A model generated the notes under the pieces. It did not search any database, was not told the origin of the DNA, and saw nothing but the letters and a program-made list of their open reading frames with translations. Below are positions 1 to 7,625 of a DNA stretch of 55,302 nucleotides, piece by piece (within the stretch, counting starts at the first letter, position 1; every line of letters starts with the position of its first letter). The position numbers were made by a program, and so were the translations under genes. Source of the DNA: an uncultured Flavobacteriaceae bacterium (GTDB lineage Bacteria > Bacteroidota > Bacteroidia > Flavobacteriales > Flavobacteriaceae); contig CAJQNZ010000004.1 of NCBI GenBank assembly GCA_905479835.1, forward strand, positions 1 to 55,302. Reading direction: 5' to 3'.

Positions 1-816
1 TAATACTTTAAATGCTTTTTCTTTGTTTTTATGTTGTGATTTTTGATCCTGACATTGAGCAACAAGACCTGTAGGTATATGCGTTAATCGAACTGCTGAA
101 TAGGTTGTATTTACTGATTGACCTCCAGGACCAGACGAACAGAAAAAATCAATTCTTACATCTTTTGGATTAATTTCAACGTCAAACTCTTCTGCTTCTG
201 GAAAAACCATTACAGTTGCTGCTGAAGTATGAACACGTCCTTGAGTTTCAGTCTGTGGAACTCGCTGTACACGATGCACTCCTGCTTCAAATTTTAATGT
301 ACCATAAACATCCGCACCATTTACTTCAAATTGGATTTCTTTAAAGCCTCCATTAGTCCCTTCACTGAAATCAACTGTATCAACTTTCCATCCTCTATCT
401 GAACAATATTTAGAGTACATTCTAAATAAATCTCCAGCAAATATACTTGCTTCATCTCCTCCAGTTCCAGCACGCAATTCAACAACTGCATTCTTAGTAT
501 CTTCAGGATCTTTCGGAATTAACATGAATTTTATATCTTCTTCTAGTTTTGGAATACCAGCATTTGCTTCATCTATTTCCATCTTAGCCATTTCTGTCAT
601 TTCTGGATCAGAACCATCAGCAATAATTTCTTTCGCTTCTTCAATATTATTCAATAAGACTTCGTACTCGTTGATTTTCTCAACCATAGCACTTAAATCC
701 TTATATTCTCTATTCAACCTTACATAACGTTTTTGGTCTGTTATAATATCTGGCTGAATAATTAAATCTGAAACTTCGTCAAATCGCTGCTTGACTATAT
801 GCAATTTATCTAACAT
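1..816 (-). CDS. prfA: Peptide chain release factor 1 (5' part, cut by window edge)
   Basis: Release factor 1 reads UAA and UAG in the ribosomal A site and triggers hydrolysis of the finished peptidyl-tRNA. The window holds the first 272 residues; family members are about 355-360 residues, so the C-terminal part lies beyond the left edge. Reading the complement shows the helical N-terminal domain (1-110), the codon-reading tripeptide P187-x-T189 inside [18 protein letters not shown], and the catalytic GGQ at 231-233. The ATG at 816 is preceded by a -7 promoter box at 836-843, which supports this start. purM lies upstream on the same strand but a terminator separates them, so prfA is probably transcribed alone. 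No anomaly is visible. Identification is firm. Confidence 0.96.
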   Translation of the reverse strand, partial: MLDKLHIVKQRFDEVSDLIIQPDIITDQKRYVRLNREYKDLSAMVEKINEYEVLLNNIEEAKEIIADGSDPEMTEMAKMEIDEANAGIPKLEEDIKFMLIPKDPEDTKNAVVELRAGTGGDEASIFAGDLFRMYSKYCSDRGWKVDTVDFSEGTNGGFKEIQFEVNGADVYGTLKFEAGVHRVQRVPQTETQGRVHTSAATVMVFPEAEEFDVEINPKDVRIDFFCSSGPGGQSVNTTYSAVRLTHIPTGLVAQCQDQKSQHKNKEKAFKVL

Positions 817-835
817 CTATCTTTCTATTGGAATA

Positions 836-843
836 CAAATTTA
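836..843 (-). promoter_or_regulatory. Promoter -7 box of prfA
   Basis: On the minus strand this reads TAAATTTG, a full match to the Bacteroidota -7 element TAnnTTTG, 20 bases before the prfA ATG. I saw no good TTG -33 element at the usual 19-20 base distance. Confidence 0.6.
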
Positions 844-867
844 CGAATTTTATCTTATTTTTTTGGA

Positions 868-896
868 ATAAAAAAAACTCGAATTAACGAGTTCTT
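868..896 (-). terminator. Terminator of purM
   Basis: On the minus strand, AACTCG and CGAGTT pair across a TTAATT loop and are followed by a run of eight T. It lies between the purM stop and the prfA promoter. Confidence 0.75.
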
Positions 897-956
897 TAAT
901 TTATTGATTTACAAATTTTATTTAGAAGGTGATAATCATAATACCTTTTAATCTTG

Positions 957-2135
957 TTAATAGTTGAAAACTCCATACTCACTCTTAATTGTCAATTTTT
1001 TATTTTCGGAAGCAGCTACGCTACCGATAATTTTAGCATCAACATTATAAGATTTTGAAATAGAAATAATTTCATCTGCAATTTCTGGAGACACATAAAT
1101 CTCCATACGATGTCCACAATTAAATACTTGATACATTTCTTTCCAGTCTGTTTTTGATTGCTCTTGTATCAATTTGAATAAAGGTGGAACTTCAAACATA
1201 TTGTCTTTTATAATATGTAAGTCTTTTATAAAATGAAGGATTTTGGTCTGTGCTCCTCCTGAGCAATGTACCATTCCGTGAATGGAATCTGAATTATATT
1301 TTGATAAAATCTCTTTGATAATTGGTGCGTATGTTCTCGTTGGAGATAATACTAGTTTTCCAGCATTAATAGGAGAATTCTCAACTGCATCGGTCAATTT
1401 TACTTTTCCAGAATACACCAATTCTTCAGGTACTGCGGCATCATAACTTTCAGGGAATTTTTCAGCAAGATATTTATCAAAAACATCATGACGTGCAGAT
1501 GTCAAGCCATTGGATCCCATTCCTCCATTGTACTCTTTTTCATAAGTTGCTTGACCAAACGATTCAAGGCCTACGATTACATCTCCTGCTTTAATATTGG
1601 CATTATCAATTACATCCTTGCGTTTCATTCTAGCAGTTACCGTAGAATCAACAATAATAGTTCTTACAAGATCACCGACATCAGCCGTTTCTCCTCCTGT
1701 AGAATGAATCTCAACTCCATATGTTTTTAAATCCGAAATTAATTCTTCTGTTCCATTGATAATTGCAGATATCACTTCACCTGGAATTACATTTTTATTT
1801 CTTCCAATAGTAGATGATAATAGGATATTATCTGTTGCACCTACACACAATAGATCATCAATATTCATAATCAATGCATCTTGTGCAATTCCTTTCCACA
1901 CTGAAAGGTCTCCAGTTTCTTTCCAATACATATATGCCAACGAAGATTTAGTTCCTGCTCCATCTGCATGCATAATCAAGCAATATTTCTCGTCATTGGT
2001 TAAATGATCTCGAACAATCTTACAGAATGCCTGAGGATACAAGCCTTTATCAACATTTTTTATTGCCTTATGCACATCTTCTTTGGATGCCGAAACACCT
2101 CTTTGCGCATATCTTTTTGAAATTTCTTGACTCAT
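957..2135 (-). CDS. purM: Phosphoribosylformylglycinamidine cyclo-ligase (AIR synthase)
   Basis: This is the AIR synthase of de novo purine synthesis: it closes the imidazole ring of FGAM using ATP and yields 5-aminoimidazole ribonucleotide in the cytoplasm. The 392-residue length suits the Bacteroidota form, which is somewhat longer than the E. coli enzyme (about 345). The ATP/substrate motif DGAGTK is at 58-63, followed by the acidic segment with MNIDDLLCVGA and the glycine-rich STGGETADVGDLVR. The C-terminal half has VHCSGGAQTK and FNCGHRMEIYVS, typical of the PurM C-terminal domain. It sits alone between two terminators; purH is about 45 kb away in the window, so the purine genes are not clustered. 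I saw no full-match -7 box before the ATG. Confident call. Confidence 0.93.
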   Translation of the reverse strand: MSQEISKRYAQRGVSASKEDVHKAIKNVDKGLYPQAFCKIVRDHLTNDEKYCLIMHADGAGTKSSLAYMYWKETGDLSVWKGIAQDALIMNIDDLLCVGATDNILLSSTIGRNKNVIPGEVISAIINGTEELISDLKTYGVEIHSTGGETADVGDLVRTIIVDSTVTARMKRKDVIDNANIKAGDVIVGLESFGQATYEKEYNGGMGSNGLTSARHDVFDKYLAEKFPESYDAAVPEELVYSGKVKLTDAVENSPINAGKLVLSPTRTYAPIIKEILSKYNSDSIHGMVHCSGGAQTKILHFIKDLHIIKDNMFEVPPLFKLIQEQSKTDWKEMYQVFNCGHRMEIYVSPEIADEIISISKSYNVDAKIIGSVAASENKKLTIKSEYGVFNY

Positions 2136-2211
2136 GAGTTTAAGATTGTAATCGAGTGTAAAAATAAGAATTGTTTGTTTTTATTTGGCTATGGACTAGT
2201 ATTTGTTTTTA

Positions 2212-2243
2212 AAAATAAAAGAGTATCGTAATTGAAACTCTTT
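2212..2243 (-). terminator. Possible terminator of glnN
   Basis: On the minus strand AAAGAGT pairs with ACTCTTT over a 12-base loop, followed by a T-rich tract. The loop is long and the stem AT-rich, so this is a moderate candidate. Confidence 0.45.
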
Positions 2244-2250
2244 TTTTGGT

Positions 2251-4434
2251 TTATTTGGTAAATAATAATTCTCTGTATTTGGTCAATGGCCATAATTCAT
2301 CATCAATCATCAACTCTAGTTTATCACAGTGATAACGGATTTCGTCAAAATAGGGTTTTACATTATTGCAATAAGCATCTGCCGCTTTTTGCCTATCCAT
2401 TTTATTAGCCTTCTTACGTTCTTCAATCATTCTATCAATCTTCGAATTGATATTTTCAATATGTGATGATATTTCAGTTATCAGATTTAATTGCTCAGAA
2501 GCGTATTTTTTAAAATCTTTACCAAATATATCTTTCAACCCTGAAACATTTTTAATCAATACGTTTTGATATTTTATGGCTGTAGGAACTATATGATTTT
2601 TAGCAATATCTCCAAGAACTCTTCCTTCAATCTGAATACGCAATGTATATTCTTCTAATTCAATTTCATGCCTTGCCTCTACTTCTATTTTACTCATCAC
2701 ATTCATTTCTTCAAATAATGCGATCGTCTTTTTAGAAACTCTTGCTTTTAAAGCCTCTGGAGTTGTTTTATTATTACTCAATCCACGTTTCTTCGCTTCC
2801 TTTTCCCATTCTTCTCCATATCCATTTCCTTCAAATAATATGTTCTTAGATGCTTTAATATATTCACGTAATACATTAAAGATCGCCTCATCTTTCTTTA
2901 AATCTTTAGACTCAATTAATTTATCAACTTCAATTTTAAACTCTTTCAACTGTTTCGCAACAATCGTATTCAAAACTGTCATTGGATTCGCACAATTGGC
3001 TGTAGAACCTACCGCTCTAAATTCAAATTTATTTCCTGTAAAGGCAAATGGCGAAGTTCTATTTCTATCGGTATTGTCCAATAATACATCTGGAATTTTA
3101 CCTACTACGTTTAGTTTTAAATCTGTTTTTTCTTCAGGAGATAATTTCCCATGAGTTACATTTTCCAATTCCTTTAAGGCCTTAGTTAATTGAGATCCAA
3201 TAAATACAGAAATAATTGCTGGAGGTGCTTCATTGGCTCCTAGCCTATGATCATTACTTGCACTTGCAATTGATGCTCTTATCAATTCTTCATTCTCATA
3301 AACTGCTTTAATAGTATTTACAAAAAATGTCAAAAATTGTAGATTACTCATAGGTGTTTTTCCTGGACTTAATAAATTCACTCCAGTATCTGTTGCCAAT
3401 GACCAATTATTATGTTTTCCTGACCCATTTACACCAGCAAATGGTTTTTCATGAAATAAAACTTTAAAATTATGACGATCTGCAACCTTCTCCATCACAT
3501 CCATCAGTAATGAATTATGATCTACTGCAAGATTGGACTCTTCGTATATGGGAGCCAATTCGAATTGGTTAGGTGCAACTTCGTTATGCCTTGTTTTTAC
3601 TGGTATTCCAAGGAGCATACACTCTTTTTCAAGAGCACTCATATATGACAATGCTCTACTTGGAATCGTACCAAAATAATGATCATCAAGCTGTTGCCCT
3701 TTAGCAGAAGAATGTCCCAATAGCGTTCTTCCTGTTAATAAAATGTCTGGTCTTGAAGAAGCCAATGCCTTATCAATTAAAAAATATTCTTGCTCCCACC
3801 CTAATGATGCACTTACCTTTTTTACATTTTTGTCAAAATATTTACACACTGCAGTTGCTGCATCATCAACAGTATTTAATGCCCTTAATAAGGGTGTTTT
3901 ATAATCTAATGCTTCTCCAGTGTATGAAACAAAAATTGTGGGAATACATAATGTAGTTCCATAAATAAACGCTGGAGAAGTAGGATCCCAAGCAGTATAA
4001 CCTCTTGCTTCAAATGTGTTTCTGATTCCACCATTCGGAAAACTTGACGCATCTGGTTCTTGTTGCACTAATTGCCCTCCTCCAAATTTTTCTATTGCCA
4101 TTCCATCACCTATGGTTTCAAAAAATGCATCGTGTTTTTCAGCTGTAGCTCCTGTTAAAGGTTGAAACCAATGTGTATAATGTGTCACATTTTTAGACAA
4201 TGCCCAGTCTTTCATTGCCGAAGATACTTGATCTGCAATTCTTCGGTTAATCTTAGAACCGTGTTCAATTGCATCCATAACTCCTATATATGCATCTTTC
4301 GTTAAATATTGACGCATAGTTGTCTTATTAAAAACATTTTCACCATACATTGAAGATCTTCGTTTATTCTCTTTAATCTTTATAGGTTTTCTATTTAATG
4401 TTTCTCTAAGTGCTTGAAATCTCAATGTAGACAT
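2251..4434 (-). CDS. glnN: Glutamine synthetase, type III
   Basis: Type III glutamine synthetase joins ammonia to glutamate at the cost of ATP. The 727-residue length is diagnostic of GSIII (type I is about 470, type II about 350). Visible catalytic-core motifs are GWEQEYFLID at 212-221, HNEVAPNQFELAP at 283-295 and NGSGKHNNWS at 336-345, followed by a long helical C-terminal part found only in GSIII. GSIII enzymes are known from Bacteroidota and cyanobacteria and form dodecamers. The gene is divergent from a type II glutamine synthetase, sharing a 191-base control region, so the cell keeps two unrelated-length isozymes side by side. A -7 box (4451-4458) stands 16 bases before the ATG. Firm call. 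Confidence 0.97.
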   Translation of the reverse strand: MSTLRFQALRETLNRKPIKIKENKRRSSMYGENVFNKTTMRQYLTKDAYIGVMDAIEHGSKINRRIADQVSSAMKDWALSKNVTHYTHWFQPLTGATAEKHDAFFETIGDGMAIEKFGGGQLVQQEPDASSFPNGGIRNTFEARGYTAWDPTSPAFIYGTTLCIPTIFVSYTGEALDYKTPLLRALNTVDDAATAVCKYFDKNVKKVSASLGWEQEYFLIDKALASSRPDILLTGRTLLGHSSAKGQQLDDHYFGTIPSRALSYMSALEKECMLLGIPVKTRHNEVAPNQFELAPIYEESNLAVDHNSLLMDVMEKVADRHNFKVLFHEKPFAGVNGSGKHNNWSLATDTGVNLLSPGKTPMSNLQFLTFFVNTIKAVYENEELIRASIASASNDHRLGANEAPPAIISVFIGSQLTKALKELENVTHGKLSPEEKTDLKLNVVGKIPDVLLDNTDRNRTSPFAFTGNKFEFRAVGSTANCANPMTVLNTIVAKQLKEFKIEVDKLIESKDLKKDEAIFNVLREYIKASKNILFEGNGYGEEWEKEAKKRGLSNNKTTPEALKARVSKKTIALFEEMNVMSKIEVEARHEIELEEYTLRIQIEGRVLGDIAKNHIVPTAIKYQNVLIKNVSGLKDIFGKDFKKYASEQLNLITEISSHIENINSKIDRMIEERKKANKMDRQKAADAYCNNVKPYFDEIRYHCDKLELMIDDELWPLTKYRELLFTK

Positions 4435-4450
4435 ACTTTCTTATTTTTTA

Positions 4451-4458
4451 CAAATATA
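4451..4458 (-). promoter_or_regulatory. Promoter -7 box of glnN
   Basis: Minus-strand TATATTTG matches TAnnTTTG exactly and lies 16 bases before the glnN ATG, predicting a very short leader. Confidence 0.6.
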
Positions 4459-4494
4459 TTAATTTTGAAATAAAAAAACTGATAAATCTATTTA

Positions 4495-4516
4495 TACCCT
4501 AAAAAAAATAGGGGTA
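4495..4516. promoter_or_regulatory. GC-containing dyad between the two glutamine synthetase genes
   Basis: TACCCTA and TAGGGGTA form an imperfect dyad (one-base bulge) around an A-rich centre in an otherwise very AT-rich divergent control region. It could be an operator shared by glnN and the type II gene, or an A-tract hairpin. There is no experimental or family evidence for a binding protein. Confidence 0.3.
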
Positions 4517-4583
4517 ATAGTAACAATATAATAATAATTAAAAATTTTGGGTGTAATAATTATAGGTTAGTTTAAAAATTATT

Positions 4584-4591
4584 TATATTTG
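4584..4591 (+). promoter_or_regulatory. Promoter -7 box of type II glutamine synthetase gene
   Basis: TATATTTG followed by C, 34 bases before the ATG at 4626; a full match to TAnnTTTG. The -33 position shows no clear TTG. Confidence 0.6.
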
Positions 4592-4625
4592 CTTTCTTAA
4601 ATTATTAATGTAATCTGCAATTATT

Positions 4626-5651
4626 ATGGCAAAAATTAAATTAGAATACATTTGGTTAGATGGATATTTTCCAACTCAAAATATGAGAAGTAAAACCAAA
4701 GTAGAAGAGCATGAAAACTTTCAAGGAACAGTTGAAGAATTAGGATTGTGGTCTTTTGATGGCTCATCAACTAAACAAGCATCAGGAGGTGCTTCAGATT
4801 GTTTATTAAAACCTGTAGCGATCTATCCAGATCCTGCAAGGATTAATGGCTATTTAGTAATGACAGAAGTTTTAAATGCAGATGGTACACCACACGTATC
4901 TAATGGTAGAGCAACTATTGATGATGATGATAACGATTTCTGGTTTGGTTTCGAACAAGAATATTTTATTATGGATACTGCTACTCAGATGCCTTTAGGG
5001 TTTCCTATAGGTGGTTATCCAGCACCTCAAGGTATGTATTACTGTTCTGTAGGTGGGAAAAATACACATGGTAGAGATTTAGTTGAAGAACATGCTGATT
5101 TATGTATTGATGCAGGATTAAATTTTGAAGGAATAAATCAAGAGGTTGCATCTGGACAATGGGAGTTTCAATTATTTGCTAAAGGAGCAAAAAAAGCAGG
5201 AGATGAAATATGGGTTGCTCGTTATTTATTAGATAGATTAACAGAAAAGTATGGTTACTATATTGATTATCATCCAAAACCATTAGGAAAAGATATGGAC
5301 TGGAATGGTTCTGGAATGCATGCAAACTTCTCAAACGAGGTCTTAAGAACTTGTGGTGATAAAGAAATATATGCGAAAATATGTGAATCATTCAGACCTG
5401 TTGTGAAAGAGCATATCGCCGTTTACGGAGAATTCAATGATCAACGTTTAACTGGGTTGCACGAAACTGCTTCTATTACTGATTTCTCTTGGGGAGTTTC
5501 TGATAGAGGAGCCTCAATCAGAATTCCAATTATTGCAGTAGAAAAAGGATGGAAAGGTTGGCTAGAAGATAGAAGGCCTGCTTCAAATGGAGATCCTTAT
5601 AAAATTGCTGGTAGAATTATCAAAACTGTAAAGTCTGCTAACATCAGTTAA
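4626..5651 (+). CDS. Glutamine synthetase, type II (eukaryote-like)
   Basis: This makes glutamine from glutamate, ammonia and ATP. The 341-residue length and the sequence pattern are those of type II (GSII), the class found in eukaryotes and some bacteria. An N-terminal beta-grasp domain (about 1-100, with LWSFDGSSTKQA at 41-52) precedes the catalytic domain with WFGFEQEYF at 106-114, GINQEVASGQWEFQ at 169-182 and DMDWNGSGMHANFS at 223-236. The type I adenylylation region is absent, so control must be different from the enteric enzyme. It is divergent from glnN (GSIII) and ends at a strong bidirectional terminator. No ammonium transporter or PII gene is nearby. Family assignment is certain; I leave the symbol empty because names for bacterial GSII vary. 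Confidence 0.95.
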   Translation: MAKIKLEYIWLDGYFPTQNMRSKTKVEEHENFQGTVEELGLWSFDGSSTKQASGGASDCLLKPVAIYPDPARINGYLVMTEVLNADGTPHVSNGRATIDDDDNDFWFGFEQEYFIMDTATQMPLGFPIGGYPAPQGMYYCSVGGKNTHGRDLVEEHADLCIDAGLNFEGINQEVASGQWEFQLFAKGAKKAGDEIWVARYLLDRLTEKYGYYIDYHPKPLGKDMDWNGSGMHANFSNEVLRTCGDKEIYAKICESFRPVVKEHIAVYGEFNDQRLTGLHETASITDFSWGVSDRGASIRIPIIAVEKGWKGWLEDRRPASNGDPYKIAGRIIKTVKSANIS

Positions 5652-5670
5652 TATATAGAAGTAAAGTAAA

Positions 5671-5704
5671 AAAAAGAGCTTGCATAACTGCAAGCTCTTT
5701 TTTA
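5671..5704. terminator. Bidirectional terminator
   Basis: GAGCTTGCA (5676-5684) and TGCAAGCTC (5689-5697) form a perfect 9-bp stem with a 4-base loop, flanked by A on the left and T on the right. It can end both the plus-strand glutamine synthetase gene and the minus-strand antiporter gene. Confidence 0.9.
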
Positions 5705-5723
5705 TGTGCAATCTTTCACTCTT

Positions 5724-6665
5724 TTAAGCGAAGGCTAAATAAATAAAAACAATGTAGGTTGCCAATAATAAAAGCCCTTTCAGTCGGCTTATTTCGAATT
5801 TTTTTGGAATAAAAACTAAAGGTATTAATATAGCTGAAACGGCAAGCATCCAATACAAGTTGGACATTATATTTGGCTCTACTGCACGAATTGGAGTAAT
5901 AATTGCAGTCAATCCTATAACAGATCCAATATTAAAAATATTGGATCCTATTAAATTTCCCAATGAAATTGCTTTCTCTCCTTTTAATGCAGCAATTATT
6001 GAAGCAGCTAATTCCGGAACACTTGTTCCGACAGCAATTACAGTAGCGCCAATCACTCCCTCACTTACGCCAAACTTTAATGCGATATCTTTGGCCCCTT
6101 CAACAAGCCAACTAGATCCATAATACAATGCAGATCCTCCAATAAGAAGCCATAAAAATATTTTAAAATAACTAGTTTCTTGCAAAGCATCATCTACCTC
6201 TTCTATTGCTGCTGATGTATCTTTCTTCGCTCTAGCAATCATTATATAAACAAAAACAACTAAAAATAGTAATAAGACTATTCCTTCTACCATTGAGATT
6301 ATAGTGTCATTGGTTAAAAAATAATAAAACATTAACGATATTAACATCATTGCTGGCCAATTCATCTTGTAAAAATTCTTATCTATAGTCAATGGTGAAA
6401 TTACCGCTGTAACTCCTAATACCAAGGCTATATTTGCAATATTGGACCCAATAACATTTCCCAATGCCAAATCCGGAGAACCATCTAAAGCTGCCTGCAA
6501 ACTCACCAATAATTCAGGAGCAGATGTTGCAAAAGAGACAACAGTCATCCCAATAATTAGTTTTGATAAATTCAACTTAAATGATAATGCTACAGAAGAA
6601 CGAACTAAAAATTCTCCTCCTACAACTAGTAATATAAATCCAATAATAATTAATGCAATACTCAT
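5724..6665 (-). CDS. Calcium/sodium antiporter (CaCA family, YrbG-like)
   Basis: This inner-membrane exchanger belongs to the Ca2+/cation antiporter family and probably moves Ca2+ out in exchange for Na+ or H+. At 313 residues it has the family's length and about ten hydrophobic segments. The two inverted alpha repeats are plain: residues 39-84 contain FATSAPELLVS and GNVIGSNIANIALVLG, and the second copy near 205-250 contain GTSVPELAASI and GNLIGSNIFNIGSVIG; the acidic residue in each PEL motif binds the cation. The middle loop is charged, as usual. It stands alone, with a strong promoter upstream and a shared terminator downstream. Ion specificity is inferred from the family only. Confidence 0.9.
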   Translation of the reverse strand: MSIALIIIGFILLVVGGEFLVRSSVALSFKLNLSKLIIGMTVVSFATSAPELLVSLQAALDGSPDLALGNVIGSNIANIALVLGVTAVISPLTIDKNFYKMNWPAMMLISLMFYYFLTNDTIISMVEGIVLLLFLVVFVYIMIARAKKDTSAAIEEVDDALQETSYFKIFLWLLIGGSALYYGSSWLVEGAKDIALKFGVSEGVIGATVIAVGTSVPELAASIIAALKGEKAISLGNLIGSNIFNIGSVIGLTAIITPIRAVEPNIMSNLYWMLAVSAILIPLVFIPKKFEISRLKGLLLLATYIVFIYLAFA

Positions 6666-6679
6666 CTTTTAATTTTTTA

Positions 6680-6709
6680 CGAAGATACTATTTCAGCCTT
6701 ACTATGCAA
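6680..6709 (-). promoter_or_regulatory. Promoter of the antiporter gene
   Basis: Minus strand: TTG (6707-6709), 19 bases, then TATCTTCG (6680-6687), one mismatch from TAnnTTTG. The exact spacing makes this one of the better promoters in the window; the -7 box ends 14 bases before the ATG. Confidence 0.55.
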
Positions 6710-7207
6710 GTGCTGAATAATCAAACTATGAAATTTGCCAAAAAAAATAATCATATTTCCTTTGCTTTTATTTTTTATTAAAAAACATGTCTTTACTTGC
6801 TTATATATTTTCATTTAAAACTTATTTTAGAATTACATTTTTAATATTTAATAAAGCAACCATATTTCATATTATAACTAATTTTAATTTTTTACTTAAA
6901 AATGTAAAATTAATTTGATTAATACCTTCTTTTTTACTTGGTAGTGAAATAGATATTGTGATATATTTAAATTTAGATACAAAATTCAACTAACTATTTA
7001 TAATCAAACTCTTACTACTATGATTCAAATCTTATTTAAACTCGTCCTATTTTTAACAAAAATAATTACTGCTTATATTTCATTATACTTTTAAACTATA
7101 TAACAAGTGACCATAATTAAAATACCAAGTAATTACTATGCTGGGTGTTTTTTTTAAGTAAAAAAATTGTTTAAAAAAATACTAATTTTTTGTTAAAACT
7201 ATATCGA
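6710..7207. other. AT-rich stretch without a convincing gene
   Basis: About 500 bases, almost entirely A and T. I found no ORF with recognisable features. A 24-codon hydrophobic ORF (7020-7094, plus) and a 10-bp inverted repeat (TTACTTGGTA at 6934-6943, its complement at 7123-7132) are present but can be chance in such DNA. Confidence 0.5.
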
Positions 7208-7235
7208 TAGTTGTATAACTACAAAAATAGTTGTA
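7208..7235. promoter_or_regulatory. Probable BlaI-type operator
   Basis: Three half-sites lie in a row: TTGTA (7211-7215), TACAA (7220-7224) and TTGTA (7231-7235). They form two overlapping dyads, TTGTA-N4-TACAA and TACAA-N6-TTGTA. BlaI/MecI repressors are known to bind dyads built from TACA/TGTA. The array covers the -33 to -7 region of the blaI-like gene's promoter, as expected for autorepression. Confidence 0.7.
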
Positions 7236-7241
7236 AGTTTG
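7211..7241 (+). promoter_or_regulatory. Promoter of the blaI-blaR1-like operon
   Basis: TTG at 7211-7213 and TAAGTTTG at 7234-7241, 20 bases apart, match the Bacteroidota promoter. Both elements are embedded in the operator half-sites. The ATG follows at 7264. Confidence 0.65.
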
Positions 7242-7263
7242 TAATATCAAATTATTATTTAGT

Positions 7264-7620
7264 ATGGAAAAATTAACGAACAAAGAGGAAGAGATAATGC
7301 AAGTATTATGGGAACTTGAAAAAGCATTTGTTAAAGATATAGTCTCACTTCTGCCACAAGAGCCACATTACAATACAGTTTCTACTACTATAAGAAAAAT
7401 GGAAGATAAAGGATTTGTGAAGCATATCGCTTACGGTAAAACACATCAATACTACCCTTCTATCTCAAAAGAAGACTATCGTAAGAACTTCATCAGTAAA
7501 ACCATCAATAACTATTTTGAAAACTCATATAAAAATATGGTTTCCTTTTTTGCCAATGAAGAAAAAATAAGCGTTGAAGAATTAAAAGAAATTATAAAAC
7601 TAATTGAAAATAAAAAATAG
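7264..7620 (+). CDS. BlaI/MecI/CopY-family transcriptional repressor
   Basis: A 118-residue winged-helix repressor of the BlaI/MecI family, which binds DNA as a dimer and is inactivated when its partner protease is triggered. The N-terminal winged helix (about 1-75) opens with LTNKEEEIMQVLWELEKAFVK and contains the recognition helix region HYNTVSTTIRKMEDKGFV; the C-terminal third is the helical dimerisation part. It lies 5 bases before the M56 peptidase gene, the classic repressor/sensor arrangement, and behind an operator with three TTGTA-type half-sites that overlaps its own promoter. No beta-lactamase or penicillin-binding protein gene is adjacent, so the regulated target is unknown and may be elsewhere. 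Family call is firm; the antibiotic role is not shown. Confidence 0.92.
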   Translation: MEKLTNKEEEIMQVLWELEKAFVKDIVSLLPQEPHYNTVSTTIRKMEDKGFVKHIAYGKTHQYYPSISKEDYRKNFISKTINNYFENSYKNMVSFFANEEKISVEELKEIIKLIENKK

Positions 7621-7625
7621 TCGAT

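Noticed and set aside
524-727. 67-codon plus-strand ORF opposite prfA
   Set aside because: Low-complexity Ser/Ile/Phe sequence fully inside prfA on the other strand.
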